Assembly: GCA_002338335.1 (NCBI GenBank)
Contig: DDIC01000028.1
Location: forward strand, 1-7,207
Direction of reading: 5' to 3'
DNA length: 7,207 nucleotides
DNA from: Bacteroidetes bacterium UBA1860
GTDB taxonomy: Bacteria; Bacteroidota; Rhodothermia; Balneolales; Balneolaceae
The notes under the pieces: model-generated
What the model was told of the DNA's origin: nothing
Databases searched by the model: none
What the model saw: the letters and a program-made list of their open reading frames with translations, nothing else
Program-made: the position numbers and the translations under genes
Shown here: positions 1 to 6,745 of the stretch, one piece after another
Position numbering within the stretch: the stretch's first letter is position 1
How the letters are laid out: each line of letters begins with the position of its first letter

Positions 1-673
1 CCATTCGGATATAGTCAATAAAACGCTGCTGTGTCGCCGCTTCCTTGAATGCACCTCGGTACTCCGCAGTCACCGTACTGCTGGATTCATCTTTAATTCC
101 TCGAGTCGAGACGCAAAGATGTTTACTGTCAATAACCACAGCCACATCTTTTGTCTTGAGTGCACTCTCAAAGGCTTCAGCGATCTGTAGCGTCAAGCGC
201 TCTTGGACTTGTGGACGTCTGGCATAATAATCGACCAACCGGTTAATCTTGGATAGCCCAATCACCTCTCCCTCGGCAATGTATGCGACGTGGGCTTTGC
301 CAATGAATGGCAAGAAATGGTGTTCACAAAAGGAGACCAAGCGAATATTTTTTTCCACCACAAGATGACCGTAATCATAGGGATTGGCGAAGGTTCGCGT
401 ATCAGGAGCCTCCATAGGATTAAGCCCGCCAAAGATTTCCTCCACATACATTTTGGCAACACGATGGGGCGTTCCACGTAAGCTTTCATTTTGGGTGTCT
501 AAGCCCAACGTATGCATGATTTTTTCAAAATGGTGGGCGATTTGCTCCATTTTTTCTTCATTACTCATTAAGAAGGCATCCTCATGCATCGGGGTTTGTA
601 ACCCTTCGCTGAAGTGGTCGTCGCCTTGCGCTTCAAAGGTTTCTTTCAAAATTGTGGTCTCGTCTCTACTCAT
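1..673 (-). CDS. folE: GTP cyclohydrolase I (FolE), 3' end cut by window edge
   Basis: Converts GTP to 7,8-dihydroneopterin triphosphate in the cytoplasm, the first step toward tetrahydrofolate, and in some bacteria toward queuosine or biopterin. The minus frame from ATG at 673 is open to the window edge and gives 224 residues. The E. coli enzyme is 222 residues, so only a few C-terminal residues should be missing. Visible family motifs: RGTPHRVAKMY (66-76), SFCEHHFLPF (114-123), GLSKINR (139-145), RPQVQERLT (153-161) and HLCVSTRG (185-192). By comparison with E. coli, C116, H119 and C187 are the zinc ligands and H118 and H185 lie in the active site, so the enzyme should be active. The first ~35 residues are a poorly conserved extension, and an alternative start at Met36 or Met42 is possible. 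No good Shine-Dalgarno sequence precedes the ATG. The gene lies after a terminator, so it probably has its own promoter. Identification is very secure; the exact start is less so. Confidence 0.96.
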   Translation of the reverse strand, partial: MSRDETTILKETFEAQGDDHFSEGLQTPMHEDAFLMSNEEKMEQIAHHFEKIMHTLGLDTQNESLRGTPHRVAKMYVEEIFGGLNPMEAPDTRTFANPYDYGHLVVEKNIRLVSFCEHHFLPFIGKAHVAYIAEGEVIGLSKINRLVDYYARRPQVQERLTLQIAEAFESALKTKDVAVVIDSKHLCVSTRGIKDESSSTVTAEYRGAFKEAATQQRFIDYIRM

Positions 674-717
674 GGTTACGTATTTGGACTATCTAACAAT
701 CAAAAGGTACAGAATTT

Positions 718-750
718 CATACCTAGTTTCGCGAGGTGCTTACTGTCAAA
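718..750 (-). promoter_or_regulatory. Candidate Bacteroidetes-type promoter of folE
   Basis: Read on the minus strand, TTTG (747-750) is followed after 21 bases by TAGGTATG (718-725). This fits the Bacteroidetes promoter pattern (TTTG near -33, TAnnTTTG near -7) with one mismatch in the -7 element. The same -33 region also reads as a perfect TTGACA, but no convincing TATAAT follows at 16-18 bases. A start site near 710 would give a leader of roughly 40 bases. The -33 element shares bases with the U-tract of the preceding terminator. This is a pattern match only. Confidence 0.35.
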
Positions 751-784
751 AAAAAGGCGCTCACATCTCTCGATATGAACGCCT
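748..784 (-). terminator. Rho-independent terminator after the TonB receptor gene
   Basis: On the minus strand, AGGCGTTCA (784-776) can pair with TGAGCGCCT (763-755) as a 9-bp stem with one U-G wobble and a 12-base loop. A run of eight T follows directly. It starts about 25 bases after the receptor stop codon, as expected for an intrinsic terminator. On the plus strand the hairpin is followed by a mixed sequence, not a T-run, so it acts in the minus direction. It separates the receptor transcript from folE. Confidence 0.87.
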
Positions 785-809
785 AAATCAAAGCTTAATC
801 TCTATGAAC

Positions 810-3728
810 TTAGTTCAGTAACTCGTCAAATGTAAGGGATACATAGAATATAGAGCCCATTAACGGATTCCCTATACTCGTTGTGTAGCGTTCATTGAGA
901 ACATTTGTACCACCAAGCTTTAGCAATGTATTTAACTCATTAAACTTGTAGGTAACCTGCGCATCAAGTGTGCCATATGCAGGCACATCGCCGCTACCAA
1001 TACTAGAAGACCAATAGTACTCGTCTTGCCATCTCCATGTCAGATTGAATCCAACATTTGGCGTCAAGGTTCGATTTGAAAACCGAATATTATATCTCCA
1101 TTTTGGCGCATTGAAATCAGCTTTAAAGCCTTGGTCTACTAGATCTTTCTCACTAATGAGTTCATTGTAAGCTAGATTTCCTCCAATTTTGTACCCTTGC
1201 GAGAGATCGTAATCTAAAGAAATTGCATATCCCTGCGCATCAACATTCCCATCTGCATTCACATCAAAGCCGTATGCCTGCGTTGCAAATGGTGCTCCGG
1301 TAAGTGGGTTTGTGCCCAAAATCATTGCTGTTTTCCATAAGTCTGATCCTTTATCTAAACCTGGTACATTTGGTTCAACCTTTAAGCCGTTTGGAACCCC
1401 TTGAATAAAATCAATTTCAGCTATGTAGTCAGTGTAACGGGTGTAATAGTAATATGCATCCACAAACAGTCTATCTCCCAGTAAAGCACGGTATCCAACC
1501 TCAAACGATTGATTCTTTTCTGGTTGAAGATCGTTATCGAACGTGACTGGCTGAAGGAATCTTGCTGCTGCCTCGCCTGGATCCATTCCAGTTAACGCGG
1601 CAAGTCTAGCACCGTTGTAACTATCAGTGGTATATACTGGATTGGTCTCAAAATTGTACTGATCAATTAAAACCGGATTAGATCCAACAAGGCGTCTAGA
1701 TACAACATCCAAATCGATAAACTGATCTTGCATCGATGGATTTCTAAAACCCGTTTGATATGCAACACGAAGGTTATGATTATTGGCAAATGTAGCCACA
1801 AGTGCAGCACGTGGTGAAAATTGACCATCAAAGTTTTCGTTTTTATCGTAGCGAACTGAACCAGTAAACTCGAGGTTCTGAGTAAGCGACACGTTCGTCT
1901 GTAAAAAACTACCCCACTCACCTGATGTAAACTCATTGCCACTGTTATCAAGTGCAAACAAAGTCCCTTCTGAGTCTAAGTTATATTGCCTAAGATTAAA
2001 GCCGGCTACAAGATTGAATTGATCAGAATCAATCATCTCAGAGAAATTGTACAAACCCTCAAGGTGATAGAGTGCAGATTGATCTAGGAATTTCGCACCG
2101 CCCTCTGAAATTGGGATATTTCGAATCTGATTAAACAAGGTTTTGAAAGCTTCTGAATCAGCAGATGGTCGCTCAGCATCCGCATTCGCTCGGGCGGCAG
2201 CATGAGCTGCCTCATTCCCTGCGCCTTGTTGTAATGCACCTGCGTAACCCAACAGATATGGATTTAGGTAGGTCTGTTGATTTATGAGCTGAGTTAATGT
2301 ATTTGCTGCATAGGCATCACCTGTATTCTCCTGGGTTTTATAGGCTCTAAGCATCAATGATGGCCCACGAAGCTCAAGCTTAGCAGTCCAAATATTGAAG
2401 TTATCTAGTACAAAACGGTCATTAGCTGTGTAAACCGTAGATCCAAAGCCCGTATTGAATTGACCAATGAGCTCAAGCTCATCCGTTATTCTATAATGGA
2501 GGGCTGCACCTAGTTTTGTACTGTTGGTGGTGTTATCGACAAAATCAATCTCTCGGTAACCTGTTGGAGAAAATGCTCCATCAAGTCCAGTAGGAAGCAG
2601 TGGAAATATTTGTTGGAGCAAACCGACCGTTTGTGGATCGCTTGAGGTGGCAATACCTAGCTGGGCTACAGTTCGAAGGTCAATCACAAATTCTCCATAG
2701 CTATTTTGCCCGTCATAGAGTCGGTTTATACCAAAGCCCGAGATATCTCTGTAATCTTCACCAACAAAGTCTTGAGCTTCTAGAAATGAACCCGTGATCT
2801 TAAATGCAAATCGGTCATTGAACGACTTTGCGTAACGAAAGCTGTATTTTTGGTATAGGGACGGATCTTCTACCCCACTATCTACATGGTTCACACCACT
2901 GGTCACATTAAACGACAATCCCTGGTATGTAAAAGGACTTTTTGATTCTAGTAAAAGGATACCATTCAATGCATTGGGTCCATAAAGTGCCGATGCAGAT
3001 CCTGGCATTAATTCAGCAGTAGCTAGATCTAACTCCGTGATACCAGCAACATTCCCAACAGAGAAATTTAGTCCTGGGGCCTGGTTGTCAATGCCATCTA
3101 TGAGTTGGACGAACCGAGTGTTTCCATTGGCATTGAAGCCACGTGTGTTGACAGATCGGAAAGTCAAACTTTGCGTACTAAAATCAACACCTTTAAGATT
3201 AGCTAAAGCTTCATAAAAGCTTGTGGAAGCAGATTCGCGAATCGAAAGGATATCCAATTTTTCGATGGCAACAGGAGCTTTAAGGATGTCTTGTTCCACA
3301 CGAGAGGCCGAAACGACAACATCTGAACCAAAGACCGCTTGTGGTTGCATATCGATACGCAGATCGTCCACAGAGCCCGTAATTTCGATTTCTTGGGTTT
3401 GGAATCCTACAATCGAAACTACGAGGGTGATTGGGGGATCGTCGTCGAGTGAAAGGTCAAAGCGTCCATTAGCGTCGGAAGAGGTCCCAATGACCTTCCC
3501 TTTCACCATGATGTTGACTCCGACGAGCGTTTCGCCAGACTCAGCATCAAATACGGTACCAGAAACGGTCACTGCACGTTTCGTACTGGACACTTCATTG
3601 GTTTCGGTAGCGGCAACGAGCTTTGATGCTGGCGTTGAAGCTGCAAAAACGAGACTCAACAACAATACAAGGTGGCATGAACGACGCACAATCGTTCGCA
3701 CATGCGAAAAGAAGCAGGTTGATGTCAT
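810..3728 (-). CDS. TonB-dependent outer-membrane receptor with carboxypeptidase-regulatory-like domain
   Basis: Predicted 972-residue outer-membrane importer driven by TonB/ExbBD. A signal peptide has basic residues at 11-16, a hydrophobic core around 20-30 and likely cleavage after VAA (38-40). A CarboxypepD_reg-like domain spans about 53-130 (VSGTVFDAESGETLVGVNI, then DANGRF). SDVVVSASR (135-143) is a likely TonB box. The plug covers about 148-265, with RGF (196-198), LIDGID (209-214) and GSASALYGPNALNG (243-256). The rest is a 22-strand-type barrel, with SVRYDKNENFDGQ (624-636), GFRNPSMQDQF (660-670), QPEKNQSFEVGYR (735-747) and a C-terminus in YVSLTFDELLN. From memory of the family, these signatures belong to a widespread Bacteroidetes receptor group that is not SusC. 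No susD-like gene is adjacent, so the substrate is unknown. The n-region is long (about 18 residues) and the start has no clear Shine-Dalgarno sequence, so an internal GTG (codon 10 or 14) is possible. The gene is intact and ends at a strong terminator. Confidence 0.93.
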   Translation of the reverse strand: MTSTCFFSHVRTIVRRSCHLVLLLSLVFAASTPASKLVAATETNEVSSTKRAVTVSGTVFDAESGETLVGVNIMVKGKVIGTSSDANGRFDLSLDDDPPITLVVSIVGFQTQEIEITGSVDDLRIDMQPQAVFGSDVVVSASRVEQDILKAPVAIEKLDILSIRESASTSFYEALANLKGVDFSTQSLTFRSVNTRGFNANGNTRFVQLIDGIDNQAPGLNFSVGNVAGITELDLATAELMPGSASALYGPNALNGILLLESKSPFTYQGLSFNVTSGVNHVDSGVEDPSLYQKYSFRYAKSFNDRFAFKITGSFLEAQDFVGEDYRDISGFGINRLYDGQNSYGEFVIDLRTVAQLGIATSSDPQTVGLLQQIFPLLPTGLDGAFSPTGYREIDFVDNTTNSTKLGAALHYRITDELELIGQFNTGFGSTVYTANDRFVLDNFNIWTAKLELRGPSLMLRAYKTQENTGDAYAANTLTQLINQQTYLNPYLLGYAGALQQGAGNEAAHAAARANADAERPSADSEAFKTLFNQIRNIPISEGGAKFLDQSALYHLEGLYNFSEMIDSDQFNLVAGFNLRQYNLDSEGTLFALDNSGNEFTSGEWGSFLQTNVSLTQNLEFTGSVRYDKNENFDGQFSPRAALVATFANNHNLRVAYQTGFRNPSMQDQFIDLDVVSRRLVGSNPVLIDQYNFETNPVYTTDSYNGARLAALTGMDPGEAAARFLQPVTFDNDLQPEKNQSFEVGYRALLGDRLFVDAYYYYTRYTDYIAEIDFIQGVPNGLKVEPNVPGLDKGSDLWKTAMILGTNPLTGAPFATQAYGFDVNADGNVDAQGYAISLDYDLSQGYKIGGNLAYNELISEKDLVDQGFKADFNAPKWRYNIRFSNRTLTPNVGFNLTWRWQDEYYWSSSIGSGDVPAYGTLDAQVTYKFNELNTLLKLGGTNVLNERYTTSIGNPLMGSIFYVSLTFDELLN

Positions 3729-3767
3729 AATATTAGATGTAATTATTGGATGTCTGTAATTTACGAC

Positions 3768-3786
3768 TGTTAACCTAAACTTAACA
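3768..3786. promoter_or_regulatory. Inverted repeat TGTTAA-N7-TTAACA, possible operator
   Basis: A perfect 6-bp inverted repeat with a 7-base spacer lies 40-58 bases before the TonB receptor ATG. Position, size and symmetry fit an operator for a dimeric regulator. On the minus strand it overlaps TAAGTTTA, which resembles a Bacteroidetes -7 element (TAnnTTTG, one mismatch), although the nearest upstream TTG lies 24 bases away, further than ideal. The surrounding 166-bp gap is AT-rich, where short symmetric words arise by chance, so the role is uncertain. Confidence 0.33.
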
Positions 3787-3894
3787 ATAAATCATTGAAT
3801 AATATCCCAATACTCTGTTGAAAAGCGCTTACAGGGTTTCGGCAACCTATATAATTCAGGAACTAATTAGGCTATAAAAGGGATAAATAGCTGC

Positions 3895-5424
3895 TTAAAA
3901 ACGGGCTTTGATCCCTACTTGCAGATCAAACGACAACACATCTAGATCGGTGGTTGCAATCGCGGGCTGAAAAAACCCATCCTCATAGCTGTAAACCGTG
4001 CTTGTTTCTGCAAACGACGTCAGGCGTGAGTTCACAAAGACACTTAAATTACGATTCACGGGCACATCGCCACCAAAACCAAAAGCTATGCGTTCTTGGC
4101 TTGACCCCTTGAATCGAGGTGCTTGATACAGCGCAGATCCAAACACTGTCACACCGATAGGTGCTGTGTATTTTAGACCAGCTCTGAGGTCGAGTACGTC
4201 ATCATAGACCGACTCGATGTACTCATTATCAATGCGCTCGTCAAAAGTATATTCAAGGTCAATGTAGTCTACTTCCGTATTGGATAAAGGGGTATAGTCA
4301 GCGCCAAATGCAACCTCGATTCCTTGGGTTGTTCCGATACTCAAGCCTCCAGAAACAGTGGAAGGTTGCTTGATCTTGTATTCAAAATCACCGCTCAGCG
4401 AGCTCTGAAAATACTCTGCATTATCCATGGTGGTTCGGATGACAGAGTCGTAACGCTCGGTCACCTTGAGGGTACTTGGAAGCTTGTATGAGGCGCCTAG
4501 ACGCAACATATCTCCCACTTGATAAATAATGCCCAATCGGGCAGAGAGACCCGAGTATTCACTTCGAAAATCGTCATCAAGGAGCATATTATAGACATCT
4601 GTCTCACCTTCGCCATCACTATTGGTGTCAATGAAATCGCCATTATAGACGTTGTTTAGATCGAGCTCCAAAAACGTCCGCTTGTAGGTTTTTTCACCAT
4701 TAGTAACCCCAATCGAGGCTCCAACAAATAAATTTCGCTGGAATTCTGTCGCTACGAAGGCATTCCATTCACCTGCAATTCCCTCTTGGAGTACCTCAGC
4801 ATCTTGTTGAATCCCAGGGTATTGTTCTGGCGTAAAGCCTATACGAAAAATCGATTCACGATACGTTTGATCCACGTCTCCGTAATCAATGGCATACGTA
4901 TCAAAAGCGATCCCATTGTAGGTACTTCCAGGAATTTTGAATTGATCGGTAATGGTATGGTCTTGATTGAACCCCACAACTGAGTAGGCACGATTGAAGG
5001 AAGCCGTTTGCACATAAGAACCGCCAAAATTGAGAGCCCCGACACGCGTAGGCAGTGCAACAACAAAACCTAAACTCGAGAGCGATCCTTCGAGTTGATT
5101 GTCGGTTTGAGCACCTCCCAGATAGATGGCTTCTTCATTCGTATTGGTTGCTGCTAGCGAAAGGTCAAAAAATCCTTCACGAAAAAGAGCAGCAGAGGCA
5201 GGGTTATCGAGAATAGAGCCAAGATCGTACGCTGTGGCCGTTCCAGGAAGTGTTAACCCTGGTCGAGTCGCTCCTGAAGACGCTGAAGTAAACTCTAAGG
5301 CTTGTTGGGTATATAAAACAGGATCAGTACTCTCTTGAGCAAATGCACAAGGTGCAAACACAGCTAGTACGTGGCTTGCTACACCTAAGAGTAGCAAAGC
5401 AACAACTTTACGTAGTGATTTCAT
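3895..5424 (-). CDS. OmpP1/FadL/TodX-like outer-membrane barrel protein
   Basis: Predicted 509-residue outer-membrane beta-barrel. The signal peptide has K2, R5, K6, a hydrophobic stretch 8-24 and a clear AFA|QE cleavage site at 29/30. The mature N-terminus (about 40-90: ALEFTSASSGATRPG, then LDNPASAALF) resembles the OmpP1/FadL hatch region, with the NPA triplet at 74-76. The remainder alternates short amphipathic strands and polar loops and ends in KARF, a typical C-terminal Phe for barrel assembly by BamA. FadL-family proteins passively take up hydrophobic molecules such as long-chain fatty acids or aromatics; the substrate here is unknown. A long acidic loop at about 255-290 holds a DTNSDGEGETD stretch (266-276) like a calcium-binding loop. 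The ATG is two bases after the upstream lipoprotein stop and has a strong Shine-Dalgarno sequence, which fixes the start and implies a shared transcript. The family call is moderately sure; an outer-membrane barrel is very likely. Confidence 0.82.
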   Translation of the reverse strand: MKSLRKVVALLLLGVASHVLAVFAPCAFAQESTDPVLYTQQALEFTSASSGATRPGLTLPGTATAYDLGSILDNPASAALFREGFFDLSLAATNTNEEAIYLGGAQTDNQLEGSLSSLGFVVALPTRVGALNFGGSYVQTASFNRAYSVVGFNQDHTITDQFKIPGSTYNGIAFDTYAIDYGDVDQTYRESIFRIGFTPEQYPGIQQDAEVLQEGIAGEWNAFVATEFQRNLFVGASIGVTNGEKTYKRTFLELDLNNVYNGDFIDTNSDGEGETDVYNMLLDDDFRSEYSGLSARLGIIYQVGDMLRLGASYKLPSTLKVTERYDSVIRTTMDNAEYFQSSLSGDFEYKIKQPSTVSGGLSIGTTQGIEVAFGADYTPLSNTEVDYIDLEYTFDERIDNEYIESVYDDVLDLRAGLKYTAPIGVTVFGSALYQAPRFKGSSQERIAFGFGGDVPVNRNLSVFVNSRLTSFAETSTVYSYEDGFFQPAIATTDLDVLSFDLQVGIKARF

Positions 5425-5426
5425 GG

Positions 5427-6641
5427 TTAGGATCCTCCTCCTCGACTGCGCTTATTCTCTGAAGAGCCTCCTGAGCTTGATCCTCCTGATCGTTTCGAAC
5501 CACCACTGGTTCCTGAGCTCGAACGACCTGTAGATCGTTTTGTACGAACTGCAGGGGCAGACTTTCCAGAATCCCCTCCCCTTTTGACTCGAGGACTTGA
5601 AGATCGAGACGAAGAACTGCCGCCACGTGATCCTCCAGAAGAACGACCTGTGGATACCCTAGGTTTATCACCACCACGAGTACGTGGGGCAACATATCCA
5701 CGATCGGTACGTGTTGAGGTGCCACGACGAACCTGAAAGTCTCCTCTTGGTGTTCCACGATAGATTGATGTCCCAGGAGTGACTCGAGACGTTCCCAATC
5801 GTCCGCGATCACGGCTCATTTCCACTGCACGGCGAATCGATTCTGATGTGCGAGCTTGCGTGCGAGATCCCGTTACACTGTTGGCAAATCCTCGATTGAG
5901 CGAACTCACTCCTTGACGTGCATCATAGCGTTGGTTGGCACGTCCACTGGTCAACCCACTGGAGCGTGGACCAAAATGTCGATCCCAATCTCGATCGTAC
6001 ACGACCGTCCCTATCGGACCGCCAAAGTAGTTGTATCCACCGTAATATCCACCGCCAAAGCCATTATAGCCGAATCCTCCCCACGCATAAGGAGATCCAC
6101 CCCATCCGTACCAAGGATCCCAAACACTACCTACGGGGTGATAACCCCAACCATAATATGGGTGATACAACCATGTGTAGGTATTATACCATGAACTGTA
6201 GCTTGACCAACCCGATCCAAAATGGAGGCTAAACGTCGTGCGAGGACGTCGCCAATCCCAGAATGGGTCATAATACCCACCATAGCCTCCATCAAAAAAG
6301 CCATCACGATATCCTCGGCTGTAGGATAGGCTCAGATTACGCTCAGACCACCAACGCTCTGCCGTGTAGTCTTTAAAGAAATAGCTTTCGGAGTCGCTCC
6401 AACCACGATCATATCCATCATCAAATCCATCACGATACTTGCCTTCGACTGTTTGATCGCCATTGCCGTAAACACCATCATCGCCATACCCACTATTTTG
6501 CCCACCACCATAATAGGTGCGCTCAGGTTGATTGCGATCGGTGTAATTGGGGCGCTCCACAAATTGGACCTGCGTATAGCATCCAGTCAAAAAGAATAAT
6601 CCCAGAATGGGTATCCAAAGTCTGAAGGAACGTGGTTTCAT
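5427..6641 (-). CDS. Lipoprotein with aromatic/Gly-rich and basic Ser/Arg/Gly-rich segments, function unknown
   Basis: I do not recognise a characterised family. The 404-residue product has a lipoprotein signal: basic residues at 2-7, a hydrophobic core and the lipobox FLTGC with Cys21. Residue +2 is Tyr, not Asp, but export rules in this phylum may differ from E. coli. Part 1 (22-125) is acidic and Gly/Tyr-rich and carries a repeated YRDGF-type motif (69-77 and 111-120). Part 2 (about 122-215) is very rich in Trp, Tyr, Gly and Pro, for example YDPFWDW (124-130), HPYYGWGYHP (160-169) and WDPWYGWG (174-181). Part 3 (about 225-404) is strongly basic and low in complexity, with many Arg, Ser, Gly and Thr and almost no hydrophobic residues at the end. 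Similar Gly/Tyr/Trp-rich lipoproteins of unknown function occur in Bacteroidota. The ATG at 6641 is fixed by the signal peptide and preceded by AGGGG five bases upstream. The stop lies 2 bases before the FadL-like gene. An envelope-structural or surface-binding role is only an inference. Confidence 0.85.
   Translation of the reverse strand: MKPRSFRLWIPILGLFFLTGCYTQVQFVERPNYTDRNQPERTYYGGGQNSGYGDDGVYGNGDQTVEGKYRDGFDDGYDRGWSDSESYFFKDYTAERWWSERNLSLSYSRGYRDGFFDGGYGGYYDPFWDWRRPRTTFSLHFGSGWSSYSSWYNTYTWLYHPYYGWGYHPVGSVWDPWYGWGGSPYAWGGFGYNGFGGGYYGGYNYFGGPIGTVVYDRDWDRHFGPRSSGLTSGRANQRYDARQGVSSLNRGFANSVTGSRTQARTSESIRRAVEMSRDRGRLGTSRVTPGTSIYRGTPRGDFQVRRGTSTRTDRGYVAPRTRGGDKPRVSTGRSSGGSRGGSSSSRSSSPRVKRGGDSGKSAPAVRTKRSTGRSSSGTSGGSKRSGGSSSGGSSENKRSRGGGS
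5434..5443 (-). promoter_or_regulatory. Strong ribosome binding site of the FadL-like gene, inside the lipoprotein gene
   Basis: On the minus strand GAGGAGGAGG ends 9 bases before the ATG at 5424. It lies within the last Arg-Gly-Gly-Gly codons of the lipoprotein gene, just before its TAA (5429-5427). It matches the anti-Shine-Dalgarno core GGAGG fully and is the best ribosome binding site in the window. Ribosomes ending on the lipoprotein would release next to it, so the two genes are probably translationally coupled. Confidence 0.75.
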
Positions 6642-6710
6642 AACGACCCCTGGTTTACGATTGATGGTGCGGCAGATGGAATGTCTACCTCTATACTTCT
6701 AATAACGTAA

Positions 6711-6740
6711 ATTACGAGGAAAATCGTGCGAAAGTTTCAA
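6711..6740 (-). promoter_or_regulatory. Weak candidate promoter for the lipoprotein/FadL-like pair
   Basis: On the minus strand TTGAAA (6740-6735, five of six to TTGACA) is followed after 18 bases by CGTAAT (6716-6711, four of six to TATAAT). A start near 6704 would leave a leader of about 60 bases. It begins only 6 bases after the rpoD stop codon. No convincing terminator follows rpoD, so the pair might also be reached by readthrough. The match is weak and no better alternative was found in the 104-bp gap. Confidence 0.25.
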
Positions 6741-6745
6741 AAAAC

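Noticed and set aside
45..821. Several short open frames on both strands within and beside folE
   Set aside because: The folE frame with all its active-site motifs explains this DNA; the others are shadow frames.
2151..2249. Ala-rich stretch (about residues 494-526) of the TonB receptor as a foreign insertion
   Set aside because: As I recall, receptors of this family commonly have an Ala-rich helical loop at this place, followed by the conserved KFLDQSALYHLEG region.
3223..3759. 178-codon plus-strand open frame opposite the start of the TonB receptor gene
   Set aside because: It is antisense to a clear signal peptide, carboxypeptidase-like domain and plug; its Ser/Thr-rich product shows no family feature.
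3871..3891. Hairpin GCTAT-N11-ATAGC just after the FadL-like stop codon as a terminator
   Set aside because: The stem is only 5 bp with an 11-base loop and no T-run, so readthrough into the TonB receptor gene remains open.
5408..5812. 134-codon minus-strand open frame overlapping the lipoprotein tail and the start of the FadL-like gene
   Set aside because: It is out of frame with both well-supported genes, has no signal or domain, and its Glu/Val/Leu-rich composition follows from the repetitive Arg/Ser/Gly codons read in another frame.
5856..6232. Two overlapping plus-strand open frames (104 and 112 codons) opposite the lipoprotein
   Set aside because: They mirror the low-stop, biased sequence of the lipoprotein gene, have no ribosome binding site or recognisable domain, and exclude each other.
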